NCBI RefSeq assembly: GCF_000160755.1
Contig: NZ_GG668577.1
Span: forward strand, 1-64,000
Origin: Proteus mirabilis ATCC 29906
Lineage (GTDB): Bacteria > Pseudomonadota > Gammaproteobacteria > Enterobacterales > Enterobacteriaceae
Length of the DNA: 64,000 nt
Direction of reading: 5' to 3'
The position numbers and the translations under genes are program-made. The stretch's first letter is position 1. Each line of letters opens with the position of its first letter. Shown in pieces: positions 8,294 to 16,089 of the stretch. A model generated the notes under the pieces. It was not told the DNA's origin and searched no databases. It saw only the letters and a list, made by a program, of their open reading frames with translations.

Positions 8294-9937
8294 GTGGCAA
8301 TCCATTCAAGAGCTGGGCAACATACTCGTCAAAGCGATCTGATTAATGTAGCGCAATTAACCGCACAATATTATTCACTAAAACCGCAAGCAAATCAGAA
8401 TGCTCATCGTGTGAAATTTGGTACATCGGGTCACCGAGGCAGTGCCAAACGTCATAGCTTTAATGAAGCACATATTCTAGCAATTGCTCAAGCTATTGCT
8501 GAAGTCCGAGCTAATAATGGTGTAACGGGGCCTTGCTATGTAGGTAAAGATACCCATGCATTATCTGAGCCTGCTTTTATTTCGGTTTTAGAAGTGCTTG
8601 CTGCAAATAAAGTTAACGTGATTATTCAAGAGAATAATGGTTATACCCCAACGCCTAGCGTTTCCTTCTCTATTTTAACTTACAATCAAGGGCACCAAGA
8701 CATTGCTGATGGTATCGTCATTACACCATCACATAATCCTCCAGAAGATGGGGGGATAAAATACAATCCATCAAATGGTGGGCCTGCTGATACTGATTTA
8801 ACCTCTGTGATTGAAAAACGCGCCAATGAATTATTGGAAAATAATTTATCGGGGGTTAAACGTCTTTCTTATGATGATGCATTAGCGAGTGGTTATATTC
8901 ACGAGCAAGATTTAATTATGCCTTATGTTAAAGCGTTAGGTGACGTTGTTGATATGAAGGCAATTAAAAAAGCGGGTTTGAAATTAGGTGTCGATCCACT
9001 GGGTGGTTCAGGAATTGAATACTGGAAACGCATAGGTGAATATTACGAACTTGATCTTGAGTTGGTAAACGATCAGGTGGATCAAACTTTCCGCTTTATG
9101 ACATTAGATCATGATGGTGTGATCCGTATGGATTGCTCATCACCTTGGGCAATGGAAGGTTTATTGCAACTGCGTGATAAATTTGACTTAGCTTTCGCCA
9201 ATGACCCTGATTACGATCGCCATGGTATTGTCACTCCTTCGGGCTTGATGAATCCTAACCACTATTTAGCGGCAGCGATTAATTATCTTTTTCGCCATCG
9301 TCCTCAGTGGTCAAATGAGGTAAAAGTGGGTAAAACACTCGTCTCTAGCGCGATGATTGACCGAGTCGTGGCTGATTTAGGTCGTGAACTTGTTGAAGTA
9401 CCTGTCGGCTTTAAATGGTTTGTGCAAGGTCTATTCAGTGGCGAGTTTGGTTTTGGTGGTGAAGAGAGTGCGGGGGCATCATTCTTACGTTTTAATGGTA
9501 AACCGTGGTCAACAGATAAAGATGGTATTATCTTATGTTTACTGGCTGCTGAAATAAAAGCGGTAACAGGTAAAGATCCACAACAACATTATAACGAGTT
9601 AGCGCAGCGTTTTGGCTCTCCAAGCTATAATCGTATACAAGCATCTGCAACTCATGAGCAAAAAGCGTTGTTGTCACGATTATCACCAGAAATGGTCACC
9701 GCAAATACCTTAGCAGGTGATCCTATTACTGCGCGTTTAACTCACGCATCTGGTAATGGTGCTGCTATTGGTGGTTTAAAAGTGATGACCGATTATGGTT
9801 GGTTTGCCGCTCGTCCTTCTGGAACCGAAGAAGCGTACAAAATTTATTGTGAAAGCTTCCGTGGCTCTGAGCATCGCGAATTAATTGAAAAAGAAGCCAT
9901 TGAAATTGTTAATAATGTTTTTGCCAGTAAACAATAA
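8294..9937 (+). CDS. pgm: Phosphoglucomutase (alpha-D-glucose)
   Basis: Interconverts glucose 1-phosphate and glucose 6-phosphate, linking glycolysis to glycogen, UDP-glucose and envelope sugar synthesis. At 547 residues it equals the E. coli length within a residue. The catalytic phosphoserine is Ser146 in [12 protein letters not shown], the Mg-binding loop is [11 protein letters not shown], the sugar-specificity loop is [12 protein letters not shown], and the phosphate-binding loop near the C-terminus is [15 protein letters not shown]. The start is GTG 8294, 7 bases after AGGAG at 8282-8286. It probably co-transcribes with seqA. Confidence 0.97.
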   Translation: MAIHSRAGQHTRQSDLINVAQLTAQYYSLKPQANQNAHRVKFGTSGHRGSAKRHSFNEAHILAIAQAIAEVRANNGVTGPCYVGKDTHALSEPAFISVLEVLAANKVNVIIQENNGYTPTPSVSFSILTYNQGHQDIADGIVITPSHNPPEDGGIKYNPSNGGPADTDLTSVIEKRANELLENNLSGVKRLSYDDALASGYIHEQDLIMPYVKALGDVVDMKAIKKAGLKLGVDPLGGSGIEYWKRIGEYYELDLELVNDQVDQTFRFMTLDHDGVIRMDCSSPWAMEGLLQLRDKFDLAFANDPDYDRHGIVTPSGLMNPNHYLAAAINYLFRHRPQWSNEVKVGKTLVSSAMIDRVVADLGRELVEVPVGFKWFVQGLFSGEFGFGGEESAGASFLRFNGKPWSTDKDGIILCLLAAEIKAVTGKDPQQHYNELAQRFGSPSYNRIQASATHEQKALLSRLSPEMVTANTLAGDPITARLTHASGNGAAIGGLKVMTDYGWFAARPSGTEEAYKIYCESFRGSEHRELIEKEAIEIVNNVFASKQ

Positions 9938-9980
9938 ACTAAATAACTTAGTCGTATAATTTATTTATCACCAAATAGAA

Positions 9981-10013
9981 TACACTCTACCTATAGGTGG
10001 AGTGTATTTTTTT
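9981..10013 (+). terminator. Terminator of pgm
   Basis: TACACTCTACC (9981-9991) pairs with GGTGGAGTGTA (9996-10006) around a TATA loop and is followed by a T7 run. Confidence 0.9.
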
Positions 10014-10093
10014 AATCATAATAACTTTTAGATCACAACATTGATATCCATCATTGATGATTGATTTAGAATTGAATAAAGAGCGGATAATCA

Positions 10094-10576
10094 ATGCAAA
10101 ATAATTATGTGTTACGCAGTGTGCGTTATATGTTAGATCTTAGCGATGGTCATATTGTTGATATAATGAAACTGGCGGATTTCACCGCGACTAAAGAGCA
10201 AGTCAATCAGTGGTTAAAAAAAGACGATGATCCTGCCTTTGTTGAGTGTGATGATATGGCCTTGGGACATTTTTTAAATGGGCTTATCTTTTATCGTCGT
10301 GGTAAAGATGAAAAATATCCTACTCCAGAAGTCGAAAAACGGATAACCAACAATATTATTTTAAAGAAATTACGTGTTGCCTTTGAATTAAAAGACATGG
10401 ATATGATTAACATTTATGAACTAGCGGATTTTCGCGTTTCTAAGCCTGAACTTAGCGCGATATTTCGTAAGCCAGGACATAAAAACTACCGTAACTGTGG
10501 CGATCAACTGGTGAGATACTTTCTGAAAGGGTTAACTGAAACCTTACGTGGCAAAGGTAAAGCGGTGAAGAAATAA
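10094..10576 (+). CDS. yehS: DUF1456 family protein YehS
   Basis: A 160-residue protein with two tandem copies of the DUF1456 module. The first is NYVLRSVRYMLDLSDGHIVD with LADFTATKEQVNQWL, the second NNIILKKLRVAFELKDMDM with LADFRVSKPELSAIFR. Each copy ends in an FLNGL or FLKGL helix. The function is unknown; the helical repeat suggests a nucleic-acid or protein-binding role, which is inference. In E. coli yehS lies just beyond yehQ. Here it is 2.3 kb from yehQ on the opposite strand, separated by parDE, ybfA and ybgI. It is monocistronic with its own terminator. Confidence 0.9.
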   Translation: MQNNYVLRSVRYMLDLSDGHIVDIMKLADFTATKEQVNQWLKKDDDPAFVECDDMALGHFLNGLIFYRRGKDEKYPTPEVEKRITNNIILKKLRVAFELKDMDMINIYELADFRVSKPELSAIFRKPGHKNYRNCGDQLVRYFLKGLTETLRGKGKAVKK

Positions 10577-10619
10577 AATTAGAGTATTTTATGCTATAAA
10601 ATTATCTAGTTACTGAATG

Positions 10620-10658
10620 ATACCCCAAAATTGATTTTCTGATTTGGGGTATTTTTTT
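10620..10658 (+). terminator. Terminator of yehS
   Basis: ATACCCCAAA (10620-10629) pairs with TTTGGGGTAT (10643-10652), followed by seven T residues. Confidence 0.9.
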
Positions 10659-10699
10659 ATGGTATTAACTGGCAAATGAATAAATTTATTGCTAATGTA

Positions 10700-10716
10700 G
10701 TATTACTAAGTAATAC
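10700..10716. promoter_or_regulatory. Probable ParD operator palindrome
   Basis: GTATTAC-TAA-GTAATAC is a perfect 7+3+7 inverted repeat ending 16 bases before the parD start. Type II antitoxins with ribbon-helix-helix domains commonly bind such a repeat for autoregulation. Binding by this ParD is inferred from position. Confidence 0.65.
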
Positions 10717-10732
10717 AATGTAGGAAGGGTTT

Positions 10733-10975
10733 ATGGCACGAGTAACGAGTGTAACTTTAGGTGAACACTTCAATGATTTTGTGGGCTCAATGATTAATTC
10801 AGGGCGTTATGGAAATACCTCTGAGGTTATTAGAGATGCTTTGCGTATGATGGAAATCAGAGAAGAACGACTCCAATTGGTTCGTAAAATGGTACTAGAT
10901 GGTGTGAATTCACTAGAAAGTAAAAATGACATGGATGATATTTTTGCAAGAGCTGAAAAGGACTTAAATGTATAA
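10733..10975 (+). CDS. parD: Type II antitoxin, ParD family
   Basis: An 80-residue antitoxin. The N-terminal ribbon-helix-helix is VTSVTLGEHFNDFVGSMINS with GRYGNTSEVIRDALRMMEIR, the standard ParD signature, and an acidic C-terminal tail (about 50-80) would wrap the ParE toxin. It would neutralise ParE and repress its own promoter through the palindrome at 10700-10716. A GGAAGG ribosome-binding site lies just before ATG 10733. It overlaps parE by 8 bases, implying translational coupling. Confidence 0.92.
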   Translation: MARVTSVTLGEHFNDFVGSMINSGRYGNTSEVIRDALRMMEIREERLQLVRKMVLDGVNSLESKNDMDDIFARAEKDLNV

Positions 10976-11261
10976 ACTTTCTCAATTAGCAGAAGAAGAT
11001 ATTTATCAAATTGCTCGTTATACTATTCAACAATTTGGAGTAACTCAGGCAAAAAAATATCATAATGATTTAAAACAGACATTTGAGCTACTAGCTAAAG
11101 CACCTTGGATTGGACGAGAATGTAATTGGGTGTGTAATGGTATGAGACGATTTGAGTTTAAAAAACATTCAATTTATTATCTACCAAAAAATGATACCTT
11201 ATTTATTACTCGTCTTATTCATCATTCAATAGATGTTGATTTTGTTGATTTTCCTAAATAA
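10968..11261 (+). CDS. parE: Type II toxin, RelE/ParE family
   Basis: A 97-residue ParE-type toxin; family members poison DNA gyrase. Typical features are the N-terminal helix pair (LSQLAEEDIYQIARYTIQQF, then AKKYHNDLKQTFELLAKAP), the WIGRECNWVCNGMRRFEFKK core with the conserved Arg/Phe strand, and the closing strand HSIYYLPKNDTLFITRLIHH. ATG 10968 lies inside the end of parD. No frameshift or truncation is seen, so the pair looks intact. Gyrase as target is family knowledge, not shown by the sequence. Confidence 0.9.
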   Translation: MYKLSQLAEEDIYQIARYTIQQFGVTQAKKYHNDLKQTFELLAKAPWIGRECNWVCNGMRRFEFKKHSIYYLPKNDTLFITRLIHHSIDVDFVDFPK

Positions 11262-11614
11262 ATATTTCATTACTTATTACCAAATATATTGTCCAGTCAT
11301 ATATCCTTTAGTGCTGATATAGCATTATTGGATACCTTATCTCCCTTTTCTTGTTTTGATTTTCTCTTTTTTATCATTCAATCGCGAAATTATTTACTAT
11401 AACCGTAATTCAATAAAGTATTAGTTTGCTTTGTTAATAGGTTTTTTGTTTTTGTTTCAATTTTGTTTCATTTTTATTTCTATTGTGAAATTTAATTACA
11501 CTACAAGCAAAATAAAGGTGATTTTTCGCACAAAATAAGTGGTCTGATCAGTAGTAAAATTTCATCAAATGAGGTAAAATTTCAGCATCAATTCATTTTA
11601 TGCAGGAGAACACT
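11262..11614. other. parE-ybfA intergenic region
   Basis: About 350 AT-rich bases without a gene. It contains T-rich tracts (11430-11490) and, close to ybfA, an exact direct repeat described separately. An AGGAG ribosome-binding site at 11604-11608 precedes ybfA. Confidence 0.5.
11554..11584 (+). repeat. Direct repeat GTAAAATTTCA x2 before ybfA
   Basis: GTAAAATTTCA occurs at 11554-11564 and again at 11574-11584, exactly 20 bases apart (two helical turns). It sits 30-60 bases upstream of the ybfA start, which suggests tandem regulator half-sites. No regulator is assigned. Confidence 0.45.
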
Positions 11615-11821
11615 ATGCCAGCTTATAACGAATACACTAAAAAACATGTTTTAGCCCGTCGTACTGGTGCGGTAGCGCTAGGTATTGTGGCATTTCCTGT
11701 TATGGTTTTTCATCCTAAACGCGCTCAGTTTTATAGCTATTTACATCGTGTATGGTCTAAAACAAGCAATAAGCCAGTTTGGTTAGCTAAATCAGAAATG
11801 GCATTAACTAGCCATAAATAA
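11615..11821 (+). CDS. ybfA: DUF2517 small protein YbfA
   Basis: A 68-residue protein. The block FYSYLHRVWSKTSNKPVWL is nearly identical to E. coli YbfA, and the N-terminal half holds a hydrophobic segment (GAVALGIVAFPVMVF) that may be a single membrane helix followed by the basic HPKRAQ. The start is ATG 11615, since the upstream ATG at 11600 overlaps the AGGAG ribosome-binding site. The function is unknown. It is monocistronic with its own terminator. Confidence 0.88.
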   Translation: MPAYNEYTKKHVLARRTGAVALGIVAFPVMVFHPKRAQFYSYLHRVWSKTSNKPVWLAKSEMALTSHK

Positions 11822-11835
11822 CAGAAAATTCCATT

Positions 11836-11866
11836 TAACGCCTGTTGAAACAGGCGTTATTTTTTC
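11836..11866 (+). terminator. Terminator of ybfA
   Basis: TAACGCCTG (11836-11844) pairs with CAGGCGTTA (11851-11859), followed by a run of six or more T. Confidence 0.9.
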
Positions 11867-12044
11867 CCCTTCTTCAAACCCTTTTTAACGTGTTATCACG
11901 TGTATTTTTCACTGTTCTATTTATTCTCTTATTTTAAGTTACAATAAAGGTTATTCACTTTGAGAAGTGCTAATTAATCTATTGTTATTTATCACATATG
12001 TACACTACGCACTGTGGCGCCGTGATAACAAGGAGAAACAGGAT

Positions 12045-12788
12045 ATGAAAAATACTGATCTAGAATTAATTATTAATGAAAAGCTAAGTATTGAGAATTT
12101 TCACGACTACGCACCTAATGGTCTTCAAGTAGAAGGGCGCCCTCATATTCAAAAAATAGTGACAGGAGTAACGGCTTGCCAAGCTTTACTTGATGAAGCG
12201 GTACGTTTAAATGCAGATGCTGTATTAGTTCACCATGGTTATTTTTGGAAGAATGAGCCAGTTGTTATCCGTTCAATGAAACGCAATCGCTTAAAAACCC
12301 TACTATGTAATGATCTCAATCTATATGGTTATCACTTACCTTTAGATGCCCATCCTATTTTAGGTAACAACGCTCAATTAGCGTTAAAAATGGGCGTAAA
12401 AGTTGAGGGTGAGATCGAGCCTTTAGTGCCGAAAGGGATTTTTGATCTACCTGTCACAGCCAATGAATTAAAAACACGACTCGAAAAAGCCTTACAGCGT
12501 AATGTGCTTCACTGTGGTGACAATGCACCAGATGTTATTCGCCATATTGCTTGGTGTACTGGTGGAGGACAAGGATTTATTCAACAGGCGGCAGAGCAAG
12601 GTGTTGATGCATTTGTAACAGGAGAAGTCTCAGAGCAGACGATTCATATAGCAAGAGAAATGGGCGTGCATTTTTTCGCTGCTGGGCATCATGCTACCGA
12701 GCGTTATGGTATTAAAGCATTAGGTGAATGGTTAGCACAAACTCACCATTTAGATGTTACTTTTGTCGATATTGATAATCCTGCCTAA
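12045..12788 (+). CDS. ybgI: Nif3-like dinuclear metal protein YbgI
   Basis: A 247-residue NIF3/YbgI-family protein. The E. coli structure is a toroidal hexamer with a dinuclear metal site, and its exact substrate is unsettled. Metal-binding motifs are VHHGYFW, DAHPILGNNAQ and AGHHATERYGI, and the CTGGGQGFI and TGEVSEQTIH blocks are conserved. ATG 12045 is chosen because MKNTDLELIINEKL aligns with E. coli MKNTELEQLINEKL and AGGAG lies 9 bases upstream. A longer reading from 11967 adds an unsupported hydrophobic leader. It stands alone between ybfA and the convergent yeh cluster. Confidence 0.93.
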   Translation: MKNTDLELIINEKLSIENFHDYAPNGLQVEGRPHIQKIVTGVTACQALLDEAVRLNADAVLVHHGYFWKNEPVVIRSMKRNRLKTLLCNDLNLYGYHLPLDAHPILGNNAQLALKMGVKVEGEIEPLVPKGIFDLPVTANELKTRLEKALQRNVLHCGDNAPDVIRHIAWCTGGGQGFIQQAAEQGVDAFVTGEVSEQTIHIAREMGVHFFAAGHHATERYGIKALGEWLAQTHHLDVTFVDIDNPA

Positions 12789-12809
12789 ACCCAGTTATTG
12801 CTATTCTAT

Positions 12810-12848
12810 AAGCTATCTCTCTTATTAACTAAGTGAGATAGCTTTTTA
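12810..12848. terminator. Terminator between ybgI and yehQ
   Basis: AAGCTATCTC (12810-12819) pairs with GAGATAGCTT (12835-12844) and is followed by T5 on the plus strand. It is placed between convergent ybgI and yehQ. The minus-strand U tract is weaker. Confidence 0.8.
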
Positions 12849-12868
12849 TTTAACAACAACCTTGAAAT

Positions 12869-14938
12869 TTATTCATTAAGTTGAATGGGTAGCGGGCTTT
12901 GTAATTGTTGCAGATTATCACATAGCCAAATTAACTGTAATAAAGCTTGAGAGTCACGAGCAGTTAAAGCGAGATAACGAGTTAATTGGTTAGCTATTAA
13001 TGTCATACCTAAATCGTCAGCAATTTGTTTGCTTCTCTCTAATTGCTCTTTTTGCATTGCAGAAAGTTGTTCTCGCCCTGTACATGCTTGGGCTTCCAAT
13101 ACGGATAAAATGGGGCGACAAAATTTTTGTGCAAGGGTTGGTTCACTGTGATGCATTGCCGTTTGTCGCTTACGTTTAGCCATATATTCTTGAATATGAC
13201 TAATAAAACCAGACTGTTTTTTCTTACGGGGAAATTGGTCAAAATCGAGATAAAACATTTCAATGCCTTGCTCTGTTTTGATCCAAATGGTGGTGGGTAA
13301 TAAATCGATATTGAAATCACGTCGAACAGGTTGCACGGTGATCGCAACGATTTCTAATTCTCGTTTAGTGAGAAAACGTAATTCTTCTAAATTATTTTGC
13401 GTTTCGCCTTCCCAATAAAGGCGCAAAAAGGCCGAATTTCCATTATTATCTACCACTTCCCAAATAACACACTGCTCTACTTCATGCCAAATTAAGGGAT
13501 TATAGCTTTTGATATGTAAAACCAGAGGGGAAAGAAATCCTTCTGGTTGATCCGTAAAATAATTGGGTAAATCTTGCCAGTTATGAATACCTAATTCTGT
13601 TTGTAGTTGATGATAATCTGTGACATCAAGAAAATCGGTTTGATTTTGCGCAAAGCTATCGCCAATAGTAGCTAGTTTCCCTTCATCAGAAATACGAGGC
13701 GCTTGTAATAAGAAAGGTCGGCGCATGAGCTTATCTGCAGTTTGTTTCCATAACGATAAACTATGCCAAACACTATAGCGATTAAATAGGGTATCAAGTT
13801 GATTAGGGCGAGCTTGTGTCGCTTGTAAAAATTGTTTTGCTTCTTTATCCCAGAAAGTAAAAGTTGTGCCTAATGCGCCACTTTGTGCTGTCCACCAATG
13901 TGCATCAATAGGAATAAGCGCGAGACTGGTTTTTTTATCATCATATTGACGGCGAAGTTGTCCTCGTAATGTTTTTAATTGTTCAGGTGTCGCATAAGAT
14001 AGCTGGAAAAGATAGGCTGAGATATGAGCTAATAGACGTAAGACATTGCTTTCATCCATAGTGAAATGTCTTTCTGCTAACCGCTTGACTTGAGTACTTA
14101 ATGTTCGTAAATAAGAGGCTAAACGAGGTAAACCCTCGGCACGAGCAGACATATTAAGTAAATGTAATTGCGTTGCGCTACTTAAACTAATGTGTGATAG
14201 CCCTTGACGTAATAGATCACCAATAAATTGTTCAATAGTATTAATAAGGGCAATTTCTTCATCATTCAGTGGGCGTTGTGAAGATTTTAAGGGAATTAAA
14301 TCTTCAGGCCACGTCCAAGGCTGTGTATTTTGCTCAAATATTTTCGCGACAATCGCAAGATGAAAAGCTTTTTTCTGAGAGCTAGAAAAAGGGGATAACA
14401 TGCCATCGTAACCACTTGCTTGTAAGAAAATGACCGGTTCATCAACATCAGGGAGTTGGATTTTTAGCTGGGTTCCTGTGTCTTCTAGAACTAAGGTTTT
14501 ATCTTCCCATTGTTCAATTAAGTTAATCGCAGTCCGACAGGCGGGTTTACCTGCTTTTTTGATGAGTAACTCGGGATCAAGCGTAAATAAAGAGGGTAAT
14601 AAAGGCGGTGTTTCAACAGGCGCTATAATTTTTTCTGCTGATGTTTCAATGGGATTATTAATATCATCAGTCGAATTGTTGTTGGCTTGTAACCATAAAA
14701 TAGCGGCTAAAATATGTTTGCAACAACCTGCTGCGGAACAATCACAACTGGCTTGCTGAATGCCTGCTTCATGTAAAACGACTTTTTGCCCATCACTGCT
14801 AAATTGCCCTGTATTTGCATCAGTAACAGAGACTTTTTCGTTATCAACATCTTTTCTTGCGCGTCTTAATAATCCGGCATTAGCAAAGACGGTAAGCGCA
14901 TCTTCATCATAATGAAAATAAACGGTCTGCCAACTCAT
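12869..14938 (-). CDS. yehQ: SWIM zinc-finger protein, YehQ-like
   Basis: A 689-residue protein with an N-terminal SWIM zinc finger: Cys65-x-Cys67, then Cys73-x-His75 in ASCDCSAAGCCKHILAAILW. The rest is a large region of unknown fold without recognised enzyme motifs. SWIM fingers bind nucleic acid or protein partners. It is the last gene of the yehI-L-M-P-Q series, and its ATG at 14938 overlaps the yehP TGA by four bases (ATGA), so translation is coupled to the VWA gene. The start at 14938 (MSWQTVYFHY) is preferred to an upstream ATG inside yehP. The biochemical role is unknown. Confidence 0.85.
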   Translation of the reverse strand: MSWQTVYFHYDEDALTVFANAGLLRRARKDVDNEKVSVTDANTGQFSSDGQKVVLHEAGIQQASCDCSAAGCCKHILAAILWLQANNNSTDDINNPIETSAEKIIAPVETPPLLPSLFTLDPELLIKKAGKPACRTAINLIEQWEDKTLVLEDTGTQLKIQLPDVDEPVIFLQASGYDGMLSPFSSSQKKAFHLAIVAKIFEQNTQPWTWPEDLIPLKSSQRPLNDEEIALINTIEQFIGDLLRQGLSHISLSSATQLHLLNMSARAEGLPRLASYLRTLSTQVKRLAERHFTMDESNVLRLLAHISAYLFQLSYATPEQLKTLRGQLRRQYDDKKTSLALIPIDAHWWTAQSGALGTTFTFWDKEAKQFLQATQARPNQLDTLFNRYSVWHSLSLWKQTADKLMRRPFLLQAPRISDEGKLATIGDSFAQNQTDFLDVTDYHQLQTELGIHNWQDLPNYFTDQPEGFLSPLVLHIKSYNPLIWHEVEQCVIWEVVDNNGNSAFLRLYWEGETQNNLEELRFLTKRELEIVAITVQPVRRDFNIDLLPTTIWIKTEQGIEMFYLDFDQFPRKKKQSGFISHIQEYMAKRKRQTAMHHSEPTLAQKFCRPILSVLEAQACTGREQLSAMQKEQLERSKQIADDLGMTLIANQLTRYLALTARDSQALLQLIWLCDNLQQLQSPLPIQLNE

Positions 14939-16089
14939 TGCATTACCTCTGCTAGCCACTGTGCGAAATGTTCTGGGGTTAAAGCTGCAACTTGCATACC
15001 TCTATCGGCGAGTTTTTGTGCGATAGTTGAGTCATAAACCGGTTGAGCCTCATCATCTAGTGCTGCCAGTCCTAATAACTTAACTTGTTGGCTATTGAGA
15101 CGTTGTGTGCAATCTAATAATCGGGTTAATGATCCCCCTTCTTCAAAGTCACTGATAAGCGAAATAACAGTACGCTTAGGGTTGTTAACTAAGCTTTCGC
15201 AATATTGCATGGCACTAGCAATATCCGTACCTCCTCCCAATTGGACTGTCATTAACACTTCAACGGGATCGTCGGCTAAGTGTGATAAATCGACAACTTG
15301 AGTATCAAAAACGATTAAGGAGACATTAACAGCAGGTAATGAAGCTAAAATACTCGCACACACAGCTGCATACATAATGGAACTAGACATTGATGCACTT
15401 TGGTCAACACAGAGAATGACATCCCATGGAAAATGCTGTTGCATTCGTGAATTAAAGTAAGGGGTTTCAATCACTAAACGACGATTTTGGGTATCGTAAT
15501 GTTTTAAATTGGCGGCAATAGTGGCACGCCAATCAAAGTTACGACTATTTGGTACTAACGAGCGTCTAAAGCGATTACGACGGCCGGTTAATGATTGGCG
15601 AAAGTTATTACGAATTTGACGCAAAATATCTTCAACCACTTTATGAATAATGGTTTTTACTGCATCTCGCGTTTCTTCGCTCATTCGTCCGCGTAAGCTT
15701 AATAGTGTTTTAGCTAACGCTTTAGTCGGCTCCATGGCTTTTAGCGTATTGGGATCTTTAAGAAAGCTACTGATTTGATAACGTTCAATCGCTTGTGATT
15801 GCATACGTTCAAATGTGCTATTGGGAAAAAGTTTGCGAGCTTGATTTAGCCAGTTTACGGCAGTAAGTTGCGATGCATCGAGAGAGCCATGGCGACCGCG
15901 CTCTTGACGTAATCCTCGGCGCTGATATTCACGGCGATAAAGAAAATCGAGTGTACGTTCAATTTTAAGATCATCAGCATTAAATGTGGCTTGCCCTAAA
16001 GCATCATCAGCGTATTGGCCTAAAATCAAGCGCCAACGTTTGGCTTGTTGTATTTTATCTTTAGGCATATCATCATCATGCTTCTCCAT
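14935..16089 (-). CDS. yehP: VWA-domain protein, YehP-like
   Basis: A 384-residue protein with a helical N-terminal region (RWRLILGQYADDALG, FLYRREYQRRG) and a C-terminal von Willebrand A domain. The MIDAS motif is Asp229-Gln-Ser231-Ala-Ser233 in CVDQSASMSSS, with further metal residues in LGGGTDIASA and ISDFEEGG. VWA proteins paired with MoxR-type AAA+ ATPases act as substrate adaptors (RavA-ViaA, NorQ-NorD). The start is ATG 16089, about 10 bases after GGAG and overlapping the DUF5682 gene by 14 bases. An upstream in-frame start at 16125 lies deeper in that gene. The sequence follows E. coli YehP closely. Confidence 0.9.
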   Translation of the reverse strand: MEKHDDDMPKDKIQQAKRWRLILGQYADDALGQATFNADDLKIERTLDFLYRREYQRRGLRQERGRHGSLDASQLTAVNWLNQARKLFPNSTFERMQSQAIERYQISSFLKDPNTLKAMEPTKALAKTLLSLRGRMSEETRDAVKTIIHKVVEDILRQIRNNFRQSLTGRRNRFRRSLVPNSRNFDWRATIAANLKHYDTQNRRLVIETPYFNSRMQQHFPWDVILCVDQSASMSSSIMYAAVCASILASLPAVNVSLIVFDTQVVDLSHLADDPVEVLMTVQLGGGTDIASAMQYCESLVNNPKRTVISLISDFEEGGSLTRLLDCTQRLNSQQVKLLGLAALDDEAQPVYDSTIAQKLADRGMQVAALTPEHFAQWLAEVMQ

